From positions 493,216 through 557,215 of the forward strand of contig KE159591.1 in assembly GCA_000403255.2 (NCBI GenBank): a stretch of DNA of 64,000 nt, given 5' to 3'. Position numbers and translations under genes: made by a program. Shown piece by piece: positions 25,122 to 35,089 of the stretch. The stretch's first letter is position 1; each line of letters opens with the position of its first letter. The notes under the pieces were generated by a model, which was not told the DNA's origin, made no database searches, and saw only the letters and a program-made list of their open reading frames with translations. This DNA is from Lachnospiraceae bacterium 3-1. Its GTDB lineage: Bacteria; Bacillota; Clostridia; Lachnospirales; Lachnospiraceae.

Positions 25122-25775
25122 TCATTCACCAAAAACTGCTTTGTAATCCTTCTGGAATTTCTCGATTCCCTGATCTGTCAGGGGATGTTTTGTCATCTGC
25201 TCAATCACACTATAAGGTACTGTTGCAATATCTGCTCCTGCAAGGGCACAGTCATTTACATGAATGGCATTGCGGATGCTGGCTGCAATAATCTCTGTCT
25301 CTAACCCATAATTTTCAAAAATGGTTACAATATCCTCAATTAAATTGATTCCTGGCTGGCTGATATCATCCAAGCGTCCCAGGAATGGAGACACATAAGT
25401 TGCGCCCGCCCTTGCTGCCAAAAGCGCCTGGTTCGCAGTAAAAATCAACGTTACGTTTGTCTTAATGCCTTCTGCGGAAAGAACTTTTACCGCCTTTAAT
25501 CCCTCGATAGTCATTGGAATTTTGACAATCATATTGGGATGAATAGCTGCAATTTCACGTCCCTCTTTTATCATACCCTCTGCATCTACTGTGGTTGCCT
25601 TTACTTCACCACTGATTGGGCCATCTACAAGAGCAGTAATCTCTTTGATTACCTCATTGAAATCTCTACCTTCCTTTGCAATCAGAGATGGGTTGGTAGT
25701 TACTCCGCAGATCACTCCCATGTCATTGGCTTTACGGATATCTTCTACATTGGCCGTGTCAATAAATAATTTCAT
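25122..25775 (-). CDS. tal: Transaldolase / fructose-6-phosphate aldolase-like, small type
   Basis: A 217-aa TIM-barrel protein of the short transaldolase (TalC/FSA) class. It has [10 protein letters not shown] at the start, [13 protein letters not shown], the Schiff-base Lys at about 85 in NMIVKIPMT, and [13 protein letters not shown]. It transfers a dihydroxyacetone unit between sugar phosphates. GAGGAGG precedes the ATG. It lies upstream of tktA and tktB, which fits a pentose phosphate operon. Sequence alone does not distinguish transaldolase from fructose-6-phosphate aldolase; the transketolase neighbours favour transaldolase. Confidence 0.92.
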   Translation of the reverse strand: MKLFIDTANVEDIRKANDMGVICGVTTNPSLIAKEGRDFNEVIKEITALVDGPISGEVKATTVDAEGMIKEGREIAAIHPNMIVKIPMTIEGLKAVKVLSAEGIKTNVTLIFTANQALLAARAGATYVSPFLGRLDDISQPGINLIEDIVTIFENYGLETEIIAASIRNAIHVNDCALAGADIATVPYSVIEQMTKHPLTDQGIEKFQKDYKAVFGE

Positions 25776-26139
25776 GGCTTCCTCCTCTTGTTTACATGTT
25801 CACAGCATTTCTCATTTTATACGATCTAAATTATAAAATATAGACTGCCTTTTCAGTTTCCTTTTATACATCCATGAATTCCCATGATTGTATAGCTCCT
25901 ACCTCCGCTTTTCATATGCAGTATTGCGAAGCATCAAATGTCTCTCAGATGCTTCACGGTTTTATTTTACAGGAAATTTACGATTTCGACAAGCAAAAGA
26001 AAAAATTTTATTTTTCTAGCCTCTCCTCTTGGAAATTTGAGACCAGCTCTCTCTACTTCACCTGCCATTTCCCCAGAAGCATTCATATAACAAAGAACAA
26101 CCGAATTAGCCATACGGTCTGTCCTACCCTCTACGATTC
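25776..26139. other. Intergenic region upstream of tal with one hairpin
   Basis: No gene is recognised in these 364 bp. A hairpin (GAAGCATC 25928-25935 / GATGCTTC 25948-25955), followed by GGTTTTATTTT on the plus strand, looks like a plus-strand intrinsic terminator, although no plus-strand gene precedes it. A TATAAT on the minus strand (25830-25835) is a candidate tal -10 box with a poor -35. Confidence 0.45.
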
Positions 26140-27375
26140 CTAAACCGAAAAATCCCTCACCAAAATATCGCTCTTTTCCAAAAATTCTTCAATTGTACGA
26201 TATCCTAACCGGGCTAATAATTCTGGCACAAAAGGATTTTCCAACGGCGTCTTATACTCCGCCTCCTCCCCATACTGTTCCACATATTTTCTCCCTTCCG
26301 CTTTTCCTATGATAATTTTAGGTCCGCCCACACAGCCTCCAGGACATCCCATGCCCTCAAAAAAATTTGCCTTTGTTTCCCCTTTTCTTAACCGTTCAAT
26401 CATTTCTCGGCAAGCCGGAACACCATCTGCTTGTTCTGCTTGTACCTTTATTTTCCGATCTGGATGTAATTGCTTTACCGTAGTTGTTACCGCCTCACTA
26501 ACCCCTCCTGTTCTGGCATAAATCCGCCCAGCTCTGGAAGAATGCTCTTTTTCATCCTCTCCTAATACCTCTGGATGAATATCTGCTGCTTCAAACATAT
26601 CCTGCACTTCCTGAAAGGTCAGCACATAATCTACGGCATCTGCAATATCCGCCTCCCTCGCCTCTTTCTTTTTTGCCATACAGGGCCCTACAAATACTGT
26701 AACTGCATCTGGATGCAGCCGTTTGACTACTCTGCCTGCTGCAATCATTGGAGATACTGCACCTGGCACATGGGGCATTAATTCCTGATAAACCTTTCGA
26801 ATCATAGCAATCCACACCGGACAGCAACAACTGGTAAGCTGAAAATCCTGCTCTTCCTTAATATTCGCATCGAATTCCAACGCTTCCTTTAAGGTTAAAA
26901 TATCTGCAAACACCGCGACCTCGATTAGTCCATGAAAGCCTATGGCCTTAAATGCTGCCCGCAGCTTACCCGTAGTAACCTCTTTGCCGAACTGTCCCAA
27001 AAAAGCAGGAGCGACAAGAGCATATACCTCACGTTCCTTTCCCCTGACCGCCCGAAGAACTGGAACCACATCCTTGTTAGCAGCTAACTTTTCTAATTTG
27101 CAAGCTTCCACACAAGCTCCACAGCCCGTACATTTTTCTTTATTAATATGAACCTTTCCCGTTTTATCCTGCTCAAAGGCATCAAAAATGCAGCTCCGCT
27201 CGCAGGCCCGATCAAACGCACACTGTTTACATTCCTCCGCAAAAACTACAGGTGCATGACGTTCTGGATGAAGCAGGCAATCCATATGGTAAGGATTATA
27301 GTCTTCCTCCAATACGCGTCCTCGTCCAGCTTCCTGTTCTAAAATATCAAGATACAATTGGTGAAATGTTTTCAT
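26140..27375 (-). CDS. FeFe-hydrogenase-like iron-sulfur protein
   Basis: A 411-aa protein; ATG at 27375 is preferred over a GTG four codons earlier because GAGGG lies five bases upstream. The N-terminal part has two cysteine sets, CKQCAFDRACERSC (about 50-63) and CTGCGACVEAC (about 83-93), for Fe-S clusters. The H-cluster domain shows L1 as SCCCPVW, L2 as VGPCMAKKKEA and L3 as EGMGCPGGCVGGP. Relative to the common TSCCPxW and MPCxxKxxE, L1 has an extra Cys and L2 has Gly for Met, as in divergent (group B-like) hydrogenases. It stands alone, without maturases or an electron-transfer partner, so activity (H2 metabolism or sensing) is unproven. Confidence 0.85.
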   Translation of the reverse strand: MKTFHQLYLDILEQEAGRGRVLEEDYNPYHMDCLLHPERHAPVVFAEECKQCAFDRACERSCIFDAFEQDKTGKVHINKEKCTGCGACVEACKLEKLAANKDVVPVLRAVRGKEREVYALVAPAFLGQFGKEVTTGKLRAAFKAIGFHGLIEVAVFADILTLKEALEFDANIKEEQDFQLTSCCCPVWIAMIRKVYQELMPHVPGAVSPMIAAGRVVKRLHPDAVTVFVGPCMAKKKEAREADIADAVDYVLTFQEVQDMFEAADIHPEVLGEDEKEHSSRAGRIYARTGGVSEAVTTTVKQLHPDRKIKVQAEQADGVPACREMIERLRKGETKANFFEGMGCPGGCVGGPKIIIGKAEGRKYVEQYGEEAEYKTPLENPFVPELLARLGYRTIEEFLEKSDILVRDFSV

Positions 27376-27483
27376 TTTTTCCCTCACTTCTGTTTTTTTA
27401 TAGTATTAACCAAAATGATAGGAAAAATTTTTTGGAATAAATTTTTATGGATATTACTCTCTAGAGGATGGAAGATTCATTTT

Positions 27484-27900
27484 TTATGCATTGTGATATT
27501 TTTTTCGTTTTGTCACAAAGAACCCTGCGGTAACTGTAATAGCTGCTGAAACTACGCCGTTGCCCAATACAGTAAAAAATGCAGAACCAAAGACATTGAT
27601 GCCCATTGTCAGAAAAGCAATGGCATATCCCAAATAGCTTCCACCAGCTTTCCTTCTCCCAAAGTCTTTGATACCACTGCGCTTCCGCCAGTTCCGATCA
27701 TAATTCCGATTGTTCCAAACGCCATGCATACTGGCATCACTAGATTTACCACTGCAAAGGACGTTTTTCCTACATAATTAGACACAAAAAAATCCATCCA
27801 CAATACCATACAGGGAAGTGCAAATCATCATCAGTATGGAGGATATCACAAAACGCAGCAGCCTCCCGTAAGAAAAATGGTCTGATAATTGAATTCTCAT
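27484..27900 (-). pseudogene. Decayed MATE-family efflux transporter
   Basis: Pieces of a MATE transporter in order. The start (MRIQLSDHFSYGRLLRFV...GIVDGFF) begins at ATG 27900. A +1 shift in a T7 run on the minus strand (27786-27792) follows. Then come FVSNYVGKTSFAVVNLVMP and GFMIGTGGSAVVSKTLGEGK-like residues, then a large deletion. Fragments GYAIAFLTMGINVFGSAFFTVLGNG and FVTKRKKY from near the C-terminus end the gene. The intact family has about 450 aa, so roughly 300 residues are missing. Several lesions make this a true pseudogene, not a single base-call problem. Confidence 0.85.
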
Positions 27901-28025
27901 GACGTTCTCCTTTTCTCTTTACTCTTCCGCTCTCTTTTTGAATTTTCTAACATATCCATCAGAAGCTGTTTCCCTTCCTTGGTCAAAATCCCCGATTCAA
28001 TCTCCTTCTCTGCAATTTCTTCCAT
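27897..28025 (-). CDS. Short open frame (42 aa) overlapping the methylase end, possible truncated regulator
   Basis: An ATG-initiated frame, rich in Lys/Glu (MEEIAEKEIESGILTKEG...), whose TGA overlaps the MATE pseudogene ATG (ATGA coupling) and whose start lies inside the methyltransferase 3' end in another frame. MATE genes often follow small regulator genes, so this could be the stump of one cut off when the restriction genes arrived. No family is recognised and it may not be expressed. Confidence 0.3.
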   Translation of the reverse strand: MEEIAEKEIESGILTKEGKQLLMDMLENSKRERKSKEKRRTS

Positions 28026-29614
28026 ATATGCCTTGCGTCAATGCATATTTTTTCCTCCAATCCAAGAACTTCTACTAATATTTTTTTATCCACAATATCC
28101 AATGCATCCTCAATGTTTCCTTTGCTTCTTATAATGGCATCAATCTGCTCCAACAATTCTCTTACTTCTTCCATTGAAACCTCATCCAGCTTAGGCAAAT
28201 AAATATTGCCTACTTCTCCTGGGAGAATTTCCAGCACTCCTCCTCCATAACTTCTTCCACAAAGTTCGGTAAAAGCAAAGGAAATACTGTTATAATAAGA
28301 CAAAATTACTCGTTCTGGTTCAATCTTCTCATTAAATTTAATTCTATGCATTGTATCTGTGGACACGGCATTGCATCGATTTAACACGAACTTAGGATAC
28401 AAATTACTCCTTCGCAAAAAGAATGCATCTGGCACCCATACGGATGGAATGCGATACCACCGTTCTCGAATGGAACATTTATATCCTTTATTTTCACCTT
28501 TTTTTTCACCTTCCCTGATATATTGCTTATGCTTTTTGGGATAGTGCTTATACTCAATCTCAGGAAAATCAATCAAATAAGCTGCTTTGTTATTCCTTAC
28601 ATTATGCAGCCAATCCTCCCGCTTAAAATATATACTGTTTGCATGGGAGCTCCGTCCAATCAATGGCCTTACAATCTCCTGCATCTGATATTTTTCGACT
28701 GTTTTTTGTTCCACAGAAAAATATTTGTTATTGCCTGTTGTTATGCCAACATTAATTAATGCAAGATCTGATAACTTTTGAAAACGCATATCTTCTCTGA
28801 TTTGTTTCACTAATGCATTCTCTTCTGCATTGGTAAAATACTTTGTCCATTTTTCATGAACATGCTGCAATTTTTGAAAACTATTCTCTTCAACATGAAA
28901 GGACTTTAAATCCTCTAAATTATTCAGTTCTACAATTCTGATTCCTTTTTCCTCACCAGCCTTTTCTCCAATCAAAACAACAATTTCCTGCTCAATATCA
29001 GGAAAAACCAGCTCTTCAAATGTAATCAGGGTGATTTTGGAAAGGTGATTGGACAAAAAAAGCCGCAAATCTTCTGCATACGCAACCTGCATAATCTCAG
29101 CCGGAATTACAAAGGCAATTTTCCCATTCTTGCTCAGCAGATTCACACATGAAACAAGAAAACCAACCCATGTATTGACAAGCTTATTTGCTTTCATTCC
29201 TTGAGATGTCAATATCTCAGCCATTAATTCCCGTTGATTCTCTTCCAAATATTGATATCTGATATATGGCGGATTTCCTAAAATTAAATCATACGAAACC
29301 GAACCCTGATTTCCTTTATAAAAATCAAAAAAATCCTGATTTACCACTTTCACATTCTTATAAGGCTTCATCCTTTCTTTGACTTTTTCTGCCTCTGTTT
29401 TGTCAATCTCCACTGCATCAATACTTTTGTATGAATCAATCATATCCGCTGCAATCAATGCTTCTAAAAACACGCCATCCCCACAGCTTGGTTCCAAAAC
29501 ACGGCCACAACCTGTTCCCCTTACAGTCAAGGTAACCATCATCTCTGCCAAAGGCAATGGCGTATAATAGGCGCCCCTAAGCTTCTGTGTGGAACTATCT
29601 TCTTTCAACCTCAT
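27983..29614 (-). CDS. Eco57I-family N6-adenine DNA methyltransferase (companion methylase)
   Basis: A 543-aa stand-alone class I adenine MTase. Motif X/start is KLRGAYYTPLPLAEMM, motif I VLEPSCGDGVFLEALI (about 40-55), motif IV ILGNPPYIRYQYLE (about 112-125). A C-terminal recognition region is followed by a helical tail. Modifying DNA is its clear activity; the target is unknown. It lies 8 bp downstream of the large type IIG-like gene. Eco57I itself pairs a restriction-methylation polypeptide with a separate methylase, so this is best read as the protective partner. Its end runs into the remains of a MATE locus. Confidence 0.9.
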   Translation of the reverse strand: MRLKEDSSTQKLRGAYYTPLPLAEMMVTLTVRGTGCGRVLEPSCGDGVFLEALIAADMIDSYKSIDAVEIDKTEAEKVKERMKPYKNVKVVNQDFFDFYKGNQGSVSYDLILGNPPYIRYQYLEENQRELMAEILTSQGMKANKLVNTWVGFLVSCVNLLSKNGKIAFVIPAEIMQVAYAEDLRLFLSNHLSKITLITFEELVFPDIEQEIVVLIGEKAGEEKGIRIVELNNLEDLKSFHVEENSFQKLQHVHEKWTKYFTNAEENALVKQIREDMRFQKLSDLALINVGITTGNNKYFSVEQKTVEKYQMQEIVRPLIGRSSHANSIYFKREDWLHNVRNNKAAYLIDFPEIEYKHYPKKHKQYIREGEKKGENKGYKCSIRERWYRIPSVWVPDAFFLRRSNLYPKFVLNRCNAVSTDTMHRIKFNEKIEPERVILSYYNSISFAFTELCGRSYGGGVLEILPGEVGNIYLPKLDEVSMEEVRELLEQIDAIIRSKGNIEDALDIVDKKILVEVLGLEEKICIDARHIWKKLQRRRLNRGF

Positions 29615-29622
29615 ACAATCAC

Positions 29623-32600
29623 CTAAAAATCCTGCTGGTAAACTTTAGTTATCATTTTTTCTCTCTTCTTTACCAACCTGCTCTTTTCCTTTTCCAATAC
29701 ATTTCGTGTCCCTTTATCGGTCTTTCGTAATAATTCCTCATTCAGTCTGCTAATCTGTTTTGTATCATCTACAACCTGATCATACAATTTCTTTTGCCTG
29801 CTATCCGAAAAGTCCAACTGAATAAAAGGAACCATTGGCAAAGTATAGGTTCCCCTTGCAATAAACCCTCCCTCAAAATCACTGCCAATCAATTGTAAAT
29901 ACAAGTCCGTCCATGGGTGGGACAACCATGCATGGAGATATTCCAGTTGGTACTGGCTATCTTCTTTTAAAGATATTCCCACATAACCTGCGGTTCCCCC
30001 AGAAGCAATTAAATAATGCTTTTGATCCAGAAGATATAGTGGATTATCTTTTTTGCGATTCACCCCAACAATTATTTTATCTTTGTTATTCAGACTAGTA
30101 ATGGCCTGACTTCTCCCATAGCGATACCATTCATCCTCTTTAATCACTGCCGGCTGTACATCCCTGCTCCCACCCAATGACTTTGGCAGCAGCCTGTCTT
30201 TGTGTTCTGATAAATACGCCCAGGCAGATGGATATTCTTTTTCCATGATTTCTCTTGTAATAAAATTGCCGTTTGAATCATATGGAAAAATATTATAATT
30301 TATTTTCACTTGATTGATATCGCTGAAAGTATCCAGCATCCCCTGTTCCCCTTTGGAAGGTTTAAAATATAATCTCAAAATTCCTCTCTCAATGATAGAT
30401 TCCTTGTCTTTTATTCGGAACCTCACATAGCTCTCATCTTCCGATACGATTGTTTTTCCCGGAATGTGATATATTTTTTCCGCACTGGTCTGAATTCCAT
30501 TATATATTTCTGCGATATCAGACAATGGAACTATTTTATCTCCTACATTTTTCATCATTTCTATATACCCATGATCATGGGATAAAAGCCATGGCGAACC
30601 ATCATTATGAATTGCGGTTTCCTTCCATGGCATAGAATTCAGATTTTTCTTAGAAATAAAACTGTATTCTTCCGCCCTCTCATTCCACAGATACGCCATC
30701 TTATCAATGGTCCTATATGCCAAATGCTCTACATCCGCTGCGCCTATGGTAACAATGGAACTATATATTGTTTTGTCTTTAAATAACTGTGCAGCTCCAA
30801 AATCATCCAACTTAACAATCTTACTCTTTATCATAATCCGAAGCTTCTCTGCGGATTCCGTATGCAAAAATTTATTTGGCACAATGTAACAAAGCAGGCC
30901 GTTCTCATTTATCAAATCCAACCCTTTCTCAATAAACAAATAGTACTTATCGTATTGCTTATGGGAACTTTTATATCTCTTATAAACTGCGGTCTCTTCC
31001 TTTGTATGAAGTTTTTTAATATCTTCCGTCTTAACATAAGGCGGATTGCCAATGATTACGTCAAACTTATTGCCTCCATTTATTTCCTGCCAATGAAAGG
31101 GAGCAATATGGATGAGGGTTTCCGCTGAAATTCCCTGTCCCTCCATATCTTCACTTGTTACCAGGGAATTGCCATACTTGATATTATCCCCTAACTCCAA
31201 CAAGATGGGTTTACTGCTCTTAACCGATGGTTCGGTCTCATCCTCAATCAATTTTAGTAACAAAGAGAATTTGCTAACTTCTACAGCATGAACATCAATA
31301 TCTACCCCATAAATACATTTTGACAATATTTCTTTCTTATCTTCCAACGGCAATTTTTCAACGCCATGCTCCACGGTCAGCAAATGTTCTTTTTCATTTT
31401 CCTGATACCATTCCGTACAATAGTCAACCAAATATTGATATGCTTCCTGTAAAAACACACCGGAGCCACATGCTATGTCAGCAATTTTTAAAAGTAAAAT
31501 TTCACTTGGAGACTTCCCATTACATAATGGCTCTAAGGTATTCTTTACCATATACCGGACGATTTCTACCGGTGTGCTGACTACCGATTTGTAGATATAT
31601 TCCTTTTTATGCGCCAGGGTAATTTTCCCCTCTTCTAAGACAAGGCTTTCTGCCAAAAAGGATTCATATATTTTTCCTAAAATACTAGGTTCTATCATTG
31701 TGAACATATAGGGTGTTTTGGGATAATACAATGACTCTATCATTTCAAAGATAAGGTTACAGCTCAAATCAAAAATTGGACTGTCATTTTTGAACAAACC
31801 TGAATTATACCTCTTATCCGCTTCCTGAAAAACAATCGTTAATTCCCTCTGCAATAGCTCCCGTTCTTGCACTGTTTCATACAATTTCATATACAAGGGT
31901 AACTTTCTGTCTTCACAAATTCGCAAGAAAATTATTTGATTAATAAAATCCTGAACGGTATCATTCAGTACTTTCAGATTCCTGTACTCTTCTTTATTTT
32001 CATACAAATAGCTTCCAATTTCAAGCCGCCATTTATTAATTTGTTTTAAAAATGTTTCGTCAATTTCCGTACTAAATCTTTTGCCATTCTGGAAATTTGT
32101 CTTTACAAATTCATCGTATTGTCCCGAATATACTCGCTCCCTGGAAATCAGCTCTGCGATTTCTTCATACTTTTCTACATATTCTTCATAGTTATATTTT
32201 CGATATAAAGAGGTCTTTGCATCTTCCCCCTCCTTGGGCTGATTCGATGTATCATAAATCAGAAGATTTTCAAAATTTGTCAGTACTGTCAATGGATGAT
32301 TTGCATTCCATCCATATTTTCTAGCCTGCATTGCTGGTTCAGGCTCAACCGTGATATCTACACTTGGTTTCTTTGCCTCCACAAAAAACTTGGACACACC
32401 ATTCAAGGTCAATGTATAATCGGGTCTCTCCAAACGACTGGAGAACCTTTCCACTACAACCTCTTTATATTGTGGTAATTTTCCTTTTGCATTATGTACA
32501 TCCCATCCGAAGCATTCCAACAGAGGACTAATATATTCATCTCGGCATTCTGTTTCGTTATATGCATTTCTTGAATCATGATAATAACTCATGCTTTTTT

Positions 32601-32640
32601 TATACTGCAGTACTAATTGCTTTAACCTATCCATGCCCAT
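29623..32640 (-). CDS. Type IIG restriction-modification enzyme (Eco57I-like)
   Basis: A 1005-aa protein. The N-terminal nuclease region has a PD-(D/E)xK arrangement, RPDYTLTLNG...KFFVEAKKP (about 75-95). A helical connector follows. The N6-adenine MTase has motif I IADIACGSGVFLQEA (about 385-400) and motif IV VIIGNPPYVKTED (about 525). From about residue 690 there is a TaqI-like target-recognition domain with PLSDIAEIYNGIQT and ASGGTAGYVGISL. The last 50 residues are a coiled coil. All catalytic motifs are intact and the frame is unbroken, in contrast to the neighbouring systems. The downstream methylase (27983-29614) completes the system. The recognition sequence cannot be read by eye. Confidence 0.9.
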   Translation of the reverse strand: MGMDRLKQLVLQYKKSMSYYHDSRNAYNETECRDEYISPLLECFGWDVHNAKGKLPQYKEVVVERFSSRLERPDYTLTLNGVSKFFVEAKKPSVDITVEPEPAMQARKYGWNANHPLTVLTNFENLLIYDTSNQPKEGEDAKTSLYRKYNYEEYVEKYEEIAELISRERVYSGQYDEFVKTNFQNGKRFSTEIDETFLKQINKWRLEIGSYLYENKEEYRNLKVLNDTVQDFINQIIFLRICEDRKLPLYMKLYETVQERELLQRELTIVFQEADKRYNSGLFKNDSPIFDLSCNLIFEMIESLYYPKTPYMFTMIEPSILGKIYESFLAESLVLEEGKITLAHKKEYIYKSVVSTPVEIVRYMVKNTLEPLCNGKSPSEILLLKIADIACGSGVFLQEAYQYLVDYCTEWYQENEKEHLLTVEHGVEKLPLEDKKEILSKCIYGVDIDVHAVEVSKFSLLLKLIEDETEPSVKSSKPILLELGDNIKYGNSLVTSEDMEGQGISAETLIHIAPFHWQEINGGNKFDVIIGNPPYVKTEDIKKLHTKEETAVYKRYKSSHKQYDKYYLFIEKGLDLINENGLLCYIVPNKFLHTESAEKLRIMIKSKIVKLDDFGAAQLFKDKTIYSSIVTIGAADVEHLAYRTIDKMAYLWNERAEEYSFISKKNLNSMPWKETAIHNDGSPWLLSHDHGYIEMMKNVGDKIVPLSDIAEIYNGIQTSAEKIYHIPGKTIVSEDESYVRFRIKDKESIIERGILRLYFKPSKGEQGMLDTFSDINQVKINYNIFPYDSNGNFITREIMEKEYPSAWAYLSEHKDRLLPKSLGGSRDVQPAVIKEDEWYRYGRSQAITSLNNKDKIIVGVNRKKDNPLYLLDQKHYLIASGGTAGYVGISLKEDSQYQLEYLHAWLSHPWTDLYLQLIGSDFEGGFIARGTYTLPMVPFIQLDFSDSRQKKLYDQVVDDTKQISRLNEELLRKTDKGTRNVLEKEKSRLVKKREKMITKVYQQDF

Positions 32641-32816
32641 CTGATGATTTCCTCCTGGTTCTGCTATCCCTTATAACACTATCAAAAGTATATAATATAG
32701 ATGCTCTGTTTTCCATTATTCTCTTAAAAAAGTCTAAGGACCTTCCGAATTTTTTATTTACAAATAACTGTTTATCTTTTTCCAAATTTATGCTCTATGA
32801 TATAATCATATATCTT

Positions 32817-33949
32817 TTATTCTTCCATATAATCAAATATGGGTAAAGTATTGCATAGTTTCCTTAGCTCCTTAACTGATAATTGATATCGTACAAGTCT
32901 ATTTTTTCTGACATGATAAGCATCTAATTTCTCAGATAATTGTGGGTGATACTCATCATCTGACATAATTACCATGTATAAAAATGTTCTTACCGCAATT
33001 TTAACAAATACACCAATAGGTCGTCCGTTGTCGGGATACAAAGTACCCTGTGGTGGAGTTAATTCAAAGCAATAATTGATACTTTTTTAGAGATAACTGG
33101 TCTTTTTTCAATATCTAAAATAATTCCCTCTTTAGTAACACACCTTAATATTATCTCATATTTGGCATTAGGTGTCGTTTCGAAATAACTTTTCAATGTC
33201 TCAACATCAAAATTTGCCTGACACCATTTTTTTGACTTTCTATCTCTTCCAATCGGAATCTCGGCAAGTAAAGCTAAAGAATCATTCGTAATTTCCCATG
33301 CACCACTTTCATCCTCATATTCTATCATTTCTCTCTTCGCATATAAATGTTCATCTCCTTTGCTTTTCTTTTTGTTTGTACATCTACCCTTTGTTCTTTC
33401 CATAACTCTCTTTTTATTCTCTTTGGCTTTTTCAAGAACCTTTTTATCATTGATATCAAAAAGATAACTTTCCAAGCTCTTTATCCACCTATTCCACTCT
33501 GCTTCAATACTTTTAATCTGATCGTTTGTCACCTTCTCCAGAACATATGCTTCTCTATTCTTTCTTAAACCTTTTTGCGTTAGATTTCCTGATCCAGTTA
33601 CAAGATAACCCCCTTCCCTCGTTTTAAACCAACTAAATTTAGGGTGATAAATTGAAGCCTTTGTTGTATGAACAAAAGCTTTGACAGATAAGTTCGAATG
33701 TACATTTTTATATTCTGTTATTGCATTTATTGTATTTGTATTGGTTATCTCATCCATTCCAATAACCAGGAAATATTTCCCAGTTTCAATAAATTTTTCA
33801 AAAATAGAATCCTTCATCAACAAATCAATTCCATTAGCAGAAACAAAGGCATATGTCCCTGCTCCATACTCTGCATTCTCACACGCTTCTAGTAAAGCTT
33901 CATTTAAAAGAAATGAATTTTCATATTCTGGATCTTGTATATATAACAT
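32817..33949 (-). pseudogene. PLD-family (BfiI/NgoFVII-like) restriction endonuclease, frameshifted
   Basis: The first part (33059-33949, 296 aa) has a single phospholipase D-type motif HPKFSWFK...LVTGSGNLTQKGL (about 115-140), as in metal-independent BfiI/NgoFVII nucleases, followed by a Lys/Glu-rich linker. It ends ...SKKVSIIALN. If an A were added to the A6 run (33083-33088, minus strand), the frame would read ...SKKSINYCFELTPPQG and continue into the second frame, ending 32817 (...KLCNTLPIFDYMEE). So one gene of about 375 aa is broken by a single base in a homopolymer. It follows two methyltransferase genes, matching the two-methylase BfiI architecture. The nuclease core itself lies upstream of the break. 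Confidence 0.75.
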
Positions 33950-33960
33950 AGTTTTCCCCC

Positions 33961-35073
33961 TTATGCCTGCTTAATCATTTTTCCCATTTCATACTCCAAA
34001 AAATACGTTCCCCCGCCATTCCAATTTACAGCTTTTGAAATTCCTCCTTGTTCTCCTGCAATAACTTTATTGAGTCTAGGAACAACAATATCATTAATAT
34101 GACTTCCAATTTCAATTCCAATATACCTGCGGTTCATTTTATGTGCTGCCGCCGCAGTGGTTCCTGATCCTAAATAAGCATCCAACACAAGATCACCTTC
34201 ATTCGTTGCAATATCTAAAATTCGTTTTATAAGCTCTTCTGGCTTTGCTGTATCAAATAACTCTTCCGACAAATCCATCTGTATTAAATGCTTTTTGGCG
34301 CTCTTAGTAGTCCCCACATCTTTTGCCAGCCATAGTGTTTCAGGTGTAATCCCTAAATTAGCCTCTGCCAAAAATTTCTTTCGGCGAGGCACACCATTTC
34401 CATCCACTCCAAACCAAATATTTCCCTGTGCAATTTCTTTGTTCATTCTCTCCTGATTATATGCCCAACAACGCCCCTTTGGAAGTCTATTAACATGCCC
34501 ATTTGGTGCTATAATATCATAAAACTGACTAGCCACGGCATGACCCGATTGCACATTGAGCGATATAGATTGCCATGGCCCTCTAGGGTCATTATCTGGA
34601 TTCTTGTATCTTTTTAAAACCTCTTTTGACGCTTCAAGTTGATTTCTTGCCAACTTAAATAATAATGGATTTTTCGCATAAACCAATATATATTCATGAT
34701 TGTTTGAAAAAGTTCGTCTATTTTCTCTTGTTGTTCGCTGCTGCCAAATAATAGTAGTTATAAATTTACTTCTTCCAAATAAGTTATCCATTAACACTTT
34801 TAAATAATGAACTTCCTTGTCATCAATAGACACCCATATACTTCCATTTTCTGCCAAAAGACGATATAGTTTTGGTAAAATATTTTTCATATTTTCCAGC
34901 CAATTAGAACTACTGTCCTTATCTGTATAGTGCGCATAATTTTCTCCATTGTTGTATGGCGGATCAATATATATGCACTTTATTTTTCCTTCGTATTGAG
35001 AGCGTAATCTTTCAAGAACCAGTGTGTTGTCCCCTCTAATTATCAAATTTCCTGCATTTTCACCATAATACAC
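33961..35073 (-). CDS. Site-specific DNA methyltransferase, beta class (N4-C or N6-A)
   Basis: A 370-aa intact methyltransferase with circularly ordered motifs: catalytic IYIDPPYNNGENYAHY near residue 37, a middle target-recognition region, and the AdoMet site LDAYLGSGTTAAAAHKM at about 290-305, followed by RRYIGIEIG. The motif order IV...I defines the beta class shared by Mod subunits and DpnA-like enzymes. It lies 11 bp upstream of the PLD nuclease gene and 16 bp downstream of the second methylase, so the three form one operon. Two methylases suggest an asymmetric recognition site with each strand modified separately. Confidence 0.9.
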   Translation of the reverse strand: MYYGENAGNLIIRGDNTLVLERLRSQYEGKIKCIYIDPPYNNGENYAHYTDKDSSSNWLENMKNILPKLYRLLAENGSIWVSIDDKEVHYLKVLMDNLFGRSKFITTIIWQQRTTRENRRTFSNNHEYILVYAKNPLLFKLARNQLEASKEVLKRYKNPDNDPRGPWQSISLNVQSGHAVASQFYDIIAPNGHVNRLPKGRCWAYNQERMNKEIAQGNIWFGVDGNGVPRRKKFLAEANLGITPETLWLAKDVGTTKSAKKHLIQMDLSEELFDTAKPEELIKRILDIATNEGDLVLDAYLGSGTTAAAAHKMNRRYIGIEIGSHINDIVVPRLNKVIAGEQGGISKAVNWNGGGTYFLEYEMGKMIKQA

Positions 35074-35089
35074 TTAAATCCCCCTTTCT

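Noticed and set aside
25928-25966. T-box or riboswitch upstream of tal
   Set aside because: The hairpin has its T-tract on the opposite (plus) strand and no conserved aptamer or T-box sequence was found.
26010-26100. Short minus-strand frame after the hydrogenase gene
   Set aside because: About 48 codons, poor ribosome site and no recognisable pattern; probably chance.
32817-33041. Separate 74-aa hypothetical gene
   Set aside because: Its frame is the natural continuation of the PLD nuclease after a one-base tract shift, and it has no ribosome site; merged into the pseudogene.
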